Below, in pieces: positions 53,990 through 63,700 of a stretch of 64,000 bases of DNA; the stretch's first letter is position 1, and each line of letters starts with the position of its first letter. Made by a program: the position numbers and the translations under genes. The notes below the pieces were generated by a model. The model was not told where the DNA came from. It saw nothing but the letters and a program-made list of their open reading frames with translations, and did no database searches. This DNA is from DASRDZ01 sp035652335 (lineage in GTDB: Bacteria > Chloroflexota > Dormibacteria > Aeolococcales > Aeolococcaceae): positions 1 to 64,000 of the forward strand of contig DASRDZ010000092.1 of NCBI GenBank assembly GCA_035652335.1. The letters are read 5' to 3'.

Positions 53990-55789
53990 ATGACCCTGCC
54001 CAGCGACCCCGGAGCCCGCCACATCCCGCTCCTCGACGAGGAGGACTGGTACGCGCCCGACGAGCACCTGCGGTGGCTGACCCGCCGCGGCGTCGGCGAG
54101 GCGCTCTGGCCCGTCGCCGACGGCGCGCTGCGCGACGCCGGCCGCATCGCCGCGCAGACCCTGGAGCCGCTGGCCCAGACCGCCGACCGGCACCCCCCCA
54201 TCCTCCACCAGTACAACGCCCGCGGCGAGCGCGTCGACGAGATCGAGTTCCACCCCGCCTACAAGGAGATCGAGGACACCGTGGTGCGCTTCGGCGCGGT
54301 GCGCATGGGCTACCGGCCGGGCTGGCGGGGATTGCAGGGCCGGGCGCCGCGGGTTCTGGTCAGCGCTGTCCACTACCTCTTCCTCCAGGCCGACCAGGCG
54401 ATCACCGGCTGCCCCATCGGCATGATGGACGCGGGTGCGCGCGCCCTGGAGCGCAACGACCCGCAGCTGGCGGCCCGCTTCGTCCCCCGCATCACCGACG
54501 ACACCGGCAACCACCTCACCATGGCGATGTTCCTCACCGAGAAGGCGGGCGGGTCGGACGTCGGCGCCAACGAGACGGTGGCGGTGCGCCAGGACGACGG
54601 CACCTACCGGCTGAGCGGCGAGAAGTGGTTCGCCTCCTGCCCCCACTCCGACCTCATCCTGGTCATGGCCCGTCCCGAGGGCGCCGGCCCGGGGACGCGC
54701 GGCCTCGGCCTCTTCCTGATGCCGCGCCACCTCGACGACGGCACGCGCAACAGCTATGTGCTGCACCGCCTCAAGGACAAGTACGGGACGCGTGCCATGG
54801 CGTCGAGCGAGCTGGGACTGCGCGACGCCTTCGCCTGGCCGGTCGGCGACATCGGGCGCGGCATGAAGCAGATGCTCGACATGGTCAACCTCACGCGCGT
54901 CGGCATCGCCACCGCCACCGCGGGATCGATGCGGCGCAGCGCATACGAGTCGCTGCAGCACGCGCGCCACCGCAGCACCTTCGGGCGCACCCTCAACCTC
55001 CATCCGATGATGCGCGACACCCTCGCCGAGCTGGTCGTCGACTCCGTCGCCGGGCTGAGCGCCGCATTCGCGGTCAGCGAGGCGATCGAGGCCAGCGACG
55101 CCGGCGAGCCCGGCTGGGACGGCACCTGGCGCCTGCTCACCCCGCTGCTGAAGATGCACGGGACCGAGCGGGCCGTGCACTGCGCGCGCGAGGCGATGGA
55201 GGTGCGCGGCGGCAACGGCTTCATCGAGGACTGGCCCAACGCCCGCATGCTGCGCGACGTGTCGGTGCACGCCATCTGGGAGGGGCCGGGCAACATCATG
55301 GCCCTCGACGTGCTGCGCGCCCTCGCCCACGGCGCCGGCCCCGACTTCCTCGCCGACCTGGAGCGCCGCGCCGAGACCGTGGCCGGCAGCGGGCCGACCG
55401 CGCCGCTCGCGCCCGTCCTGCTGGAACAGACCCGCCGCGTCGAGCGCGACATCGCCCTTCTGGGCAGCCTCGACCCCGAGGCGCAGCAGCTCCCCATGCG
55501 CCGCCTGGCGCGACGCATGGCCATGCTGGCGATCGGCTCGCGCCTCGCCGAGCAGGCGCGCGAGCACGCCGCGGAGACGGGCAGCGGACGCCTGGTCTGG
55601 CTGGCCAGCCGCTACCTGGCCCGGCTCGGCGGCGAGAACGCCGTCGCCGTCCTGGCCGACGACGCCACCTGGCTGGCCCACGCGGAGCCCCTGCTCTACG
55701 GCGGTGCGGTGCCGGTCGAGGTCGGCGAGCGGGCCGCCAGGACCGTCGCCGTGGCGCTCCGGGGAGCGGCTCAGCCCGCCGCCGTGTAG
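53990..55789 (+). CDS. AidB-like acyl-CoA dehydrogenase
   Basis: This 599-residue protein has the acyl-CoA dehydrogenase fold with AidB hallmarks: AMFLTEKAGGSDVGANET in the flavin-binding part, LNLHPMMRDTLAELVVD, and AIWEGPGNIMALDVLRA near the C-terminus. AidB proteins bind FAD, are linked to the alkylation response in E. coli and also have dehydrogenase-like members of unclear substrate. Transcribed with the TetR gene. Its 3' end overlaps the convergent GGDEF-EAL gene by 19 bp. Confidence 0.86.
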   Translation: MTLPSDPGARHIPLLDEEDWYAPDEHLRWLTRRGVGEALWPVADGALRDAGRIAAQTLEPLAQTADRHPPILHQYNARGERVDEIEFHPAYKEIEDTVVRFGAVRMGYRPGWRGLQGRAPRVLVSAVHYLFLQADQAITGCPIGMMDAGARALERNDPQLAARFVPRITDDTGNHLTMAMFLTEKAGGSDVGANETVAVRQDDGTYRLSGEKWFASCPHSDLILVMARPEGAGPGTRGLGLFLMPRHLDDGTRNSYVLHRLKDKYGTRAMASSELGLRDAFAWPVGDIGRGMKQMLDMVNLTRVGIATATAGSMRRSAYESLQHARHRSTFGRTLNLHPMMRDTLAELVVDSVAGLSAAFAVSEAIEASDAGEPGWDGTWRLLTPLLKMHGTERAVHCAREAMEVRGGNGFIEDWPNARMLRDVSVHAIWEGPGNIMALDVLRALAHGAGPDFLADLERRAETVAGSGPTAPLAPVLLEQTRRVERDIALLGSLDPEAQQLPMRRLARRMAMLAIGSRLAEQAREHAAETGSGRLVWLASRYLARLGGENAVAVLADDATWLAHAEPLLYGGAVPVEVGERAARTVAVALRGAAQPAAV

Positions 55790-58068
55790 CTCGCCGCCGC
55801 GCCGCTCGCCTCGCCGACGTCGCCGGCCTCCATCGGCGCGCCCAGGTGCCAGCCCTGGCCGACCGAGATGCCGAGCGCGCGCATGCGCTGCGCCACCGCC
55901 GCGTTCTCGACACCTTCGGCGATGACCGTGGCGCCGCTGCTGCGCGCGAAGGCGACCGCGGCCTCGATCGCCGAGCGCGGCCCGGGTGCGCCGGCGCTGA
56001 CGATGAGGCTGCGCGCCAGCTTGAGGTACTCGGGAAGGGCGGTGGCCAGCACCTCCAGGGTGCAGCGGCCCTCGCCGACGTCGTCGATGGCGATGCGGAA
56101 GCCCTCGGCGCGGTAGCGCTGCAGCACCAGGCGCAGGCGGTCGAGGTCGGTGATCGTCTCCCGCTCGGTGATCTCCAGCACCACGTCCTGCGGCGCGCGC
56201 CCGGCGAAGCGGAGCAGCAGCAGCATCTGGTCGACGTCGTGCACGGGGTCGAGCAGCGCGCCGACGCCGACGTTGACGAACACCGGGATGCCCGCCGGGA
56301 TGTGATGGGCGTCCTGCACGGCGGTGCGGCGGCAGAGCCAGTCGAGGTCGCGGGCGACACCGAGCCGGTGCGCGGCGGTGAAGAGCGCCTCGACGCTTGC
56401 CGCGGTGGGGTGCGCACCGGGACGTGCCAGGGCCTCGTAGCCGACCAGAGACCCGTCGTCGAGCCGCACGATGGGCTGGTAGACGGCGCGCACCGTGCGC
56501 CGGGCGAGCAGCGAGGGCAGCACGGCCGACCACTCCGCGCCCTCGCGCCACTGGTCGTCGTCGCCGGCGGCCACCGCGCGGTCGCGTCCCGAGCGCTTGG
56601 CCCGGAAGAGCGCGGCGTCGGCGAGCTGCCAGACGTCGTGCACGTCGGCGCCGGCGCGGCCCGAGGCGCAGCCGACGCTGATGCGCGCCTGCCCCTGGGG
56701 CACGGCGACACCGTGCATGGCGGCGCGCACCCGCTCGGCGACGCCGAGGGCTTCGGCGGCAGTCGCCCCGATCAGCAGCGCGGCGAACTCGTCGCCGCCG
56801 ACGCGGGCGACCACGTCCCACTCGCGCAGCAGCGAGGACAGCGCCCGCGCCACGGCGCGCAGCACGGCGTCGCCGGCCTCGTGTCCGAACTCGTCGTTGA
56901 TCGGCTTGAGGTTGTCGACGTCGATGGCCAGAACTGCCACGTGGTCGCCGGCGGTGCGCTCCAGGACGCGCTCGAACTCGCGGCGGTTGCGCAGCCCGGT
57001 GAGCGCGTCGGTGCTGGCCAGCTGCTCGAGGCGGTCGACCAGCCGGGATCGCTCCAGCAGCCCCGCGGCCTCACCCGCCAGGGCGGCGAGGAACTCGACG
57101 TCCTCCGCGCCGAAGCCGTTCGGCTCGGGGTCGAGCGCGATCAGCGCTCCGAACCAGGTGTCGTGGGTGGCGATGGGCAGGAGCACCGCCGAGCGGTGTC
57201 GGTCGAGCCCGGGCGGGGGCGCCCAGCCCGGCCATGGCGCCGGGTCGGCGGCGAGGTCCGCGGCGATCCGCGGCGAGCGCAGGGCCTCGAGGTCGCCGGC
57301 GGGTGGAAGCGGCAGGCTGACCCCGGCCGGCAGCCCGTGGACGTGGGCCACCTGGAGGGCGCCGTCAGGTCCCGGCAGCACGAGGGCATGCCAGCGGCGG
57401 GGCCCGATGGCCATCGCCGCGGCGCCCAGCGCAGCCAAGGCCTCCTCCCGGTCACGCGCGCGGGCGACCAGGGAGGTCACCTGGTAGAGCGCCTGCGACC
57501 GGCGGGCCGCCTCGTCGAGGGCGCGCTGGCGGCGGTGGCTCTGCTCGGCGATGGCGCCCGCGAAGGCGCAGAGCATGAGCACCACCGAGACGCGGAGCAG
57601 CAGGCTGCCCGACTCCGGCTGCAGGCCGATGCCGCTGGCGCGCTCCCAGGCGAGCGCCGCCGCGCTGGCCAGGAAGGCGCCGCTGAACACCACCGTGCCC
57701 CGCCAGCGATAGAGGACGGCCGCCTCGATGCCCACCAGGGTGAAGAGCACGTAGCTGCTGCTGTAGCGGTCGTTGGCCATGAGCGCCACCCACCCGGTGC
57801 AGACCAGGTGGTCGATGGCGAAGGTCAGGGCCACCGCCGGCTCCACCGCGCGTGCGGGCAGGTGGCGCACGCGCGCCGCCAGCAGGTTGCTCAGCGCCAG
57901 CAGGACGGTGGCGGCGACGCAGCCGGCGCGGGAGATGGGCGGCGGGTCGGTGAGGAAGGCCTCGGCCAGACCGAGTGCGACGCCGAACCAGCGGACGCGC
58001 GCGATCACCGTCTCCAGAGCGGCGCGCTCCAGCGACGGCGACGGTGGCGCGGACGATCGCGTGATCAC
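55771..58068 (-). CDS. Membrane GGDEF-EAL cyclic-di-GMP protein
   Basis: The protein has 765 residues from GTG 58068, chosen for the GAGGA ribosome site and because an upstream extension would run through tRNA-His. The N-terminal 190 residues hold about five to six helices; a GAF-like region follows (about 225-385). The GGDEF domain has an intact VGGDEFAAL motif at about residue 465. The EAL domain begins YQPIVRLDDG...YEALARP and has EITERE, a modified IDDVGEGRCT in place of the usual DDFGTGYSS, AEGVEN and GQGWHLG. The synthase half looks active; whether the phosphodiesterase half is active is uncertain. Confidence 0.87.
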   Translation of the reverse strand: MITRSSAPPSPSLERAALETVIARVRWFGVALGLAEAFLTDPPPISRAGCVAATVLLALSNLLAARVRHLPARAVEPAVALTFAIDHLVCTGWVALMANDRYSSSYVLFTLVGIEAAVLYRWRGTVVFSGAFLASAAALAWERASGIGLQPESGSLLLRVSVVLMLCAFAGAIAEQSHRRQRALDEAARRSQALYQVTSLVARARDREEALAALGAAAMAIGPRRWHALVLPGPDGALQVAHVHGLPAGVSLPLPPAGDLEALRSPRIAADLAADPAPWPGWAPPPGLDRHRSAVLLPIATHDTWFGALIALDPEPNGFGAEDVEFLAALAGEAAGLLERSRLVDRLEQLASTDALTGLRNRREFERVLERTAGDHVAVLAIDVDNLKPINDEFGHEAGDAVLRAVARALSSLLREWDVVARVGGDEFAALLIGATAAEALGVAERVRAAMHGVAVPQGQARISVGCASGRAGADVHDVWQLADAALFRAKRSGRDRAVAAGDDDQWREGAEWSAVLPSLLARRTVRAVYQPIVRLDDGSLVGYEALARPGAHPTAASVEALFTAAHRLGVARDLDWLCRRTAVQDAHHIPAGIPVFVNVGVGALLDPVHDVDQMLLLLRFAGRAPQDVVLEITERETITDLDRLRLVLQRYRAEGFRIAIDDVGEGRCTLEVLATALPEYLKLARSLIVSAGAPGPRSAIEAAVAFARSSGATVIAEGVENAAVAQRMRALGISVGQGWHLGAPMEAGDVGEASGAAASYTAAG

Positions 58069-58216
58069 TCTTCCTCGGACAGCACGGGAGTTGGTCCTCG
58101 GCCCGCCCTGCCCGCAGCTTGCCCGGGGCTGCTCCGCCGGCGGTGGCGTCCGAGCCACGGCGCGGTCACGCGCGGATGAGACCTTGTGAAGCGCGGCCGG
58201 CGCGGAGCTCGCGGGG

Positions 58217-58294
58217 TGGGGTGGCCAGAGGGATTCGAACCCTCGACCTCCAGGGCCACAACCTGGCACTCTAACCAGCTGAGCTATGGCCACC
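58217..58294 (-). tRNA. tRNA-His(GTG)
   Basis: The minus strand folds as a tRNA with anticodon loop TTGTGGC (GTG), extra 5' G (-1) pairing with discriminator C as in histidine tRNAs, T loop TTCGAAT and encoded CCA. Confidence 0.95.
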
Positions 58295-59215
58295 CCGCAG
58301 GCCCCGCAGTCTACCAGCCACCCGCTGGCGGGCCCTCCAGGGGCGAGCCGCCGTCCGGCCCTGCTGCGCCTCCTCGACGAGCGCGACCCCGCGGGCGGCC
58401 GGGCCAAGGCGGCGCTCTTCCTTTTCCACCCGGGACCGTCGCTCCTGGTCACGGCGGTCACCCTCGGCGCCGCGGCGATCGCCCTGCGCGGCGCGCCGGG
58501 CTGGTCGTTGGCGCTGCGCCTGGTGCTGCTGATGCTGCCGGCGCAGCTCGCCATCGGCGCCGTCAACGACCTCGCCGACGCGCGCGCCGACCGCGAGGGC
58601 AAGCCGCACAAGCCACTGGTGCGCGGAGCCGTGTCGCGCAACGCCGCCACCATCGCGGCGGTGCTGCTGATCGCCACCAGCCTCGCGTCGGCGGCCGCGC
58701 TCGGGGGCGCGGTGCTGCTGGCGACGATCTGCGGACTGGGTGCCGGCCTGGCCTACGACGTCGGGCTGAAGCGCTCCCGGCTCTCGCTGCTGCCCTGGTG
58801 GCTCGGCTTCACCGCCCTCCCCTTCTGCGCCTTCGCCGCTGCGGGGCACGTGCCGCGCGCGCTGTGGTGGTGCCTGCCGCTCGCCGCGGTGCTTGCCCTC
58901 GGACTGCACTGCGCCAACGTCCTCCCCGACGTCGACGCCGACCGGCGCGACGGCATCCGCAATCTGCCGGTGCTGCTCGGTGTGCGACGGTCGCGCGTCG
59001 TCGCGCTGGGGGCACTGCTCGGCTGCGCAGCGCTCACCGCGGTGCTGGCGACGCCACTGCACCAGACCGTCGCTGTCCTCGGCATCGCCTGGGCCGCCGT
59101 CGTGCTGTGCGTCGCCGTCGCGGCCACGCAGCGCTTCGCACGCGCACCGTTCCCCGTGCTGGCACCGGCGGCTGCGGCGCTGGCCGTGTGCTGGCTCGCC
59201 TCACTGCCGCGCTGA
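58286..59215 (+). CDS. UbiA-family prenyltransferase
   Basis: This 309-residue membrane protein has about eight to nine helices. It carries the two Asp-rich motifs of the UbiA superfamily: NDLADARADREGKPHKPLV and NVLPDVDADRRDGIRNLP. These bind magnesium and prenyl diphosphate for transfer to an aromatic or polar acceptor. The only available ATG (58286) lies inside the 5' end of tRNA-His on the other strand, an overlap of 9 bp. The acceptor substrate is unknown; relatives of this type (SCO3242-like) are common in actinobacteria. Confidence 0.85.
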   Translation: MATPQAPQSTSHPLAGPPGASRRPALLRLLDERDPAGGRAKAALFLFHPGPSLLVTAVTLGAAAIALRGAPGWSLALRLVLLMLPAQLAIGAVNDLADARADREGKPHKPLVRGAVSRNAATIAAVLLIATSLASAAALGGAVLLATICGLGAGLAYDVGLKRSRLSLLPWWLGFTALPFCAFAAAGHVPRALWWCLPLAAVLALGLHCANVLPDVDADRRDGIRNLPVLLGVRRSRVVALGALLGCAALTAVLATPLHQTVAVLGIAWAAVVLCVAVAATQRFARAPFPVLAPAAAALAVCWLASLPR

Positions 59216-59242
59216 GGGCGCGGCCGTAGACTCAGCGCGCCA

Positions 59243-60205
<963 letters not shown>

Positions 60206-60260
60206 AGGGCATTTGACCGGACGGTCAGCCAGGCTGGACGCTAGGGTACAGACGCGCGTT

Positions 60261-60281
60261 TCTCCTTTTGCAGCAAGGAGA
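60261..60281. repeat. Small hairpin TCTCCTT/AAGGAGA
   Basis: Seven-base arms pair around TTGCAGC. It precedes the larger palindrome at 60290 and could form part of the same regulatory region. Confidence 0.35.
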
Positions 60282-60289
60282 ATCATGGC

Positions 60290-60317
60290 TGTACAGAAAA
60301 CGAGCGTTTCCTGTACA
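60290..60317. promoter_or_regulatory. 28-bp palindrome upstream of promoter
   Basis: TGTACAG-A-AAACG and CGTTT-C-CTGTACA meet around AG, so 12 of 13 positions pair. It lies 4 bp upstream of a TTGACA -35 box and is a good operator candidate. Confidence 0.5.
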
Positions 60318-60321
60318 CGCC

Positions 60322-60352
60322 TTGACAGGCACCCCAGCGCGCCCCTTATGAT
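60322..60352 (+). promoter_or_regulatory. Near-consensus promoter upstream of the RHS gene
   Basis: TTGACA (60322-60327) and TATGAT (60347-60352) are separated by 19 bp. Direction is toward the RHS gene, 400 bp downstream. Confidence 0.45.
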
Positions 60353-60523
60353 CCCGGTCACGCACTGCGGCGTTTCCGGCGACTGAAGCGCTCAGACAGG
60401 ACGGAGCCACGCGTCGGGAGACGTGGCGTAGGGAGGAGCGGTATGGTGGGCGCTAACCAGCAGAGCCAGACCTGGCCGCACCCCCATCCGCGACGCCGTC
60501 CTGGCACTTGCGCTTTCCAACCG

Positions 60524-60556
60524 GGGGAGCGCCGCAACACCGACGCGGCGCTCCCC
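60524..60556 (+). terminator. Strong hairpin in the RHS leader
   Basis: GGGGAGCGCCGC (60524-60535) and GCGGCGCTCCCC (60545-60556) form a perfect 12-bp stem with a 9-nt loop, between the promoter and the RHS start. It may be a terminator or attenuator; no T-run follows. Confidence 0.45.
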
Positions 60557-60760
60557 GCCTTCAGATCGGGGTCGGAGACCACTCGGCACGGCGGTCCTAT
60601 GGCGTAAGGCAAAGCCCGACCGCTCGGTGACGTGCGCAGGACGACGAGCGGAGATGAGAGGGGGCGAGGCTCCGGCCTCGGCATCGTCTTGCGCGCCCGG
60701 TACTTGTCGAGCGGTGCTGCCCGACGTTGCCGGATCCAGGGGAATCGGAGGTACGGGCGA

Positions 60761-63700
60761 GTGGGCGCGATCGAGTTTCGCGGAGTTCGCGGGCGGCGTC
60801 GTGGACTGGCAGGACGTGGGCGGCGGCATCTTGCATCGCTCTTGATCCCCGCGGTGGTCGTCGGGACGCTGACTTTCGTCGCGACACCGCTTGTCTCAAC
60901 GCGCACCGCGCAGGCGGCGCCCATCCTGCAAGGCGAGCTCTATGGTGTGTCGTGCGCGTCAGCCAGCAACTGCTGGGCTGTGGGCGACGACGGCATCGTC
61001 AACAACCCGGTGTCGGAGCACTACGACGGCTCTGCGTGGAGTGTAGTGCCCACCGGCGCAGGGAATGGGACGCAGGCCAGCCTGCAGGGCGTGTCGTGCA
61101 TCGGGAGTGAATGCTGGGCGGTTGGGTATCACAGTGGGCCGCGAACGCTGATCGAGCACTACACGACCTCTGCCGGTTGGGTCGTGGTGAACAGTGCCGA
61201 CGAGGGCGCAAACGGCGACTACCTATGGGCGGTTGCCTGTACCAGTGGCACCGCGTGCTGGGCGGCCGGTGACTACCTCGATGCCAATCGCAATACGCAG
61301 ACCCTGATCGAGTACTACAACGGGACGAGTTGGTCGATCATCAACAGCCCGAATCCCGGCACGAGTAGCGCCCTTGTCGGCGTTGCTTGCGTGGCGGCGA
61401 CCGATTGTTGGGCCGTGGGCCACACCGACAGCCAGACGTTGACGGAGCATTACGACGGCAGCGCCTGGACCGTCGTCTCTAGCCCGAACGTGGCAAACAT
61501 GAATAGCAACGGTCTTGCCGCCGTCACCTGCGTCTCGTCATCGGATTGCTGGACCATCGGTGAGGCGGTGCCCAACAGCGGGATCTTCCAGACGTTGGCC
61601 GAGCACTGGGACGGCACCACTTGGACCATCTTCGCGACGCCGACGATCGGCGTGCCGCAAGGTCCTTACCTAAGGGGGGTCGCCTGCAGCGCCAGCAACG
61701 ACTGTTGGGCCGTCGGCAACTATGACGGCAGCGTCGAGTATTACACCCTTACCGACCACTGGTACGGGACCAGTTGGAGCGTCGTCTCCAGTCCGGCCGT
61801 GCCGGACACGTCGAGTCTGCTCAATGCTGTCACATGCACGTCGACGAGCAACTGTTGGGCCGTGGGCCGCTACCCGTGGACGAACGGTATACAACGCGCA
61901 CTCATTCTCCACTGGACGAACGGTGCGTGGATCATTGACGGTTCGCCGATCGGCGGCAACGTCACTGCCCAGGAGAATCCCGGGGGCGGCAACCCCAGTG
62001 AGCCCTGGGCGTGTTCCAGCCAGGGGTCCGCGGGCGATCCGTGCAACACCGCCAGCGGCGCCTTCTCCGAGACAGCGGCCGACCTCGCCGTACCGGGCCG
62101 CGGCATTCCGCTTAGCCTGACCCGGTCATACAGCTCTGTCTTTGCGGGCACGAATGGCCCGCTCGGGTACGGCTGGACCGACAGCTACAACATGTCACTT
62201 TCGGTCAATGGCACCACCGGCGCCGTCACCATCAGCCAGGAGAACGCCAGCCAGGTTGCCTTTACGCCCGCGTCGGGGGGCGGATACACCGCACCACCGC
62301 GGATCATCGCCACCCTGACGCACAACGGCGACGGCACATACACGTTCGTGCGTCAGGCGCGGGAGACCTTCGTCTTCTCCTCCGCCGGGCAGCTGACCTC
62401 AGAGCGGGACCTCAATGGCTACACGACCTGGTTGGCCTACAACGAGAGCGGCCAGCTTTCGACCGTCACGGATCCGGCCAGTCGGCAACTGACCTTCGGC
62501 TACACGGGCACCCACCTGACCAGCATCACCGATCCGGCCAGCCGGACTGTTTCCTACGGCTACGACGGGTCGGGCAACCTCAGCCAGGTCACCGACGTCG
62601 CCGGTGGCGTGACCAAGTTCACCTACGATGCCAACCACCTGCTGCTCACCATCACCGACCCGCGGGGTGGCGCGGTCACCAACGTCTACGACACGAGCCG
62701 TCGTGTGTCCTCGCAGAAGGACCAGCTCAACCGGACGACGACGTTCGGCTACAGTGGCGACTACACCTCTGCGACGGGTGGCACCACGACGATCACGGAT
62801 CCGGCGGCCCATCAAACGCAGGAGCAGTACACGTTCGGCGAGCGGACCGCCGTGACCAAGGGCTACGGCACCTCATCGGCCGCAACAACTCAGTACGCGT
62901 ACGACCCGAGCACGCTGGCGCCGACCAGCATCACCGACCCGAACGGCCATACTGCCAAATTCACCTACGACGCCAGCGGTAACCAGCTGAGCATGAGGGA
63001 TCCGCTCGGCCGGCAGACCACTGCCACGTACAACTCATTCAACGAGCCTTTGACCAAGACCGACGCTCTCGGCGTCACGACTACGTCGGCCTACGATGCC
63101 AGCGGCAACCTCACTCAACGGTCGACGCCGCTCGTGGGCTCGTCACCCGCCGTGAGCCAAACGACCACCTACACCTATGGCGACAGCAGTCACCCAGGGG
63201 ACGTCACGGCCGTGACGAACGCCGACGGGAAGCCGACCCACCTGGCTTACGATACCTATGGTGACCTGGCGAGCAGCGCCGATCCGCTCGGCGACACCAC
63301 CACCTACGGCTACAACACGATCGGGTGGCTGATGTCGTCGGTGAGCCCGAAGGGCAACGTGCCGGGGTGCGGTTGCGCCACGGCATACACCACCGCGTAC
63401 GGCCACAATGCGCGCGGCCAGGTGACCACGACCACCGACCCGCTCGGCCACGTCACGACCAAGCACTACGACGCCGACGGCAACCTCGACCAGCTGACCG
63501 ACGGCGATGGCAACCTGACCACCTACGTCTATGACGCGGCTAACGAGCAGACGCAGGTCCAGCGGGCCGATACGCCGCAGACCACGCTGGTCACTGACTA
63601 CAACCCCGACGGCACGGTCCTCGATCAGAAGGACGGTGCCGGGAACACGACCACCTACGGCTACGACGCCCTGGGCCGCGTGACCTCGGTGACGACGCCG

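Larger units (their letters stand above)
60206..60760. other. Intergenic region with palindromes and promoter before the RHS gene
   Basis: These 555 bases hold a TCTCCTT/AAGGAGA hairpin (60261-60281), a 28-bp palindrome (60290-60317), a near-consensus promoter and a strong hairpin at 60524-60556. No additional gene is supportable. Confidence 0.4.
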
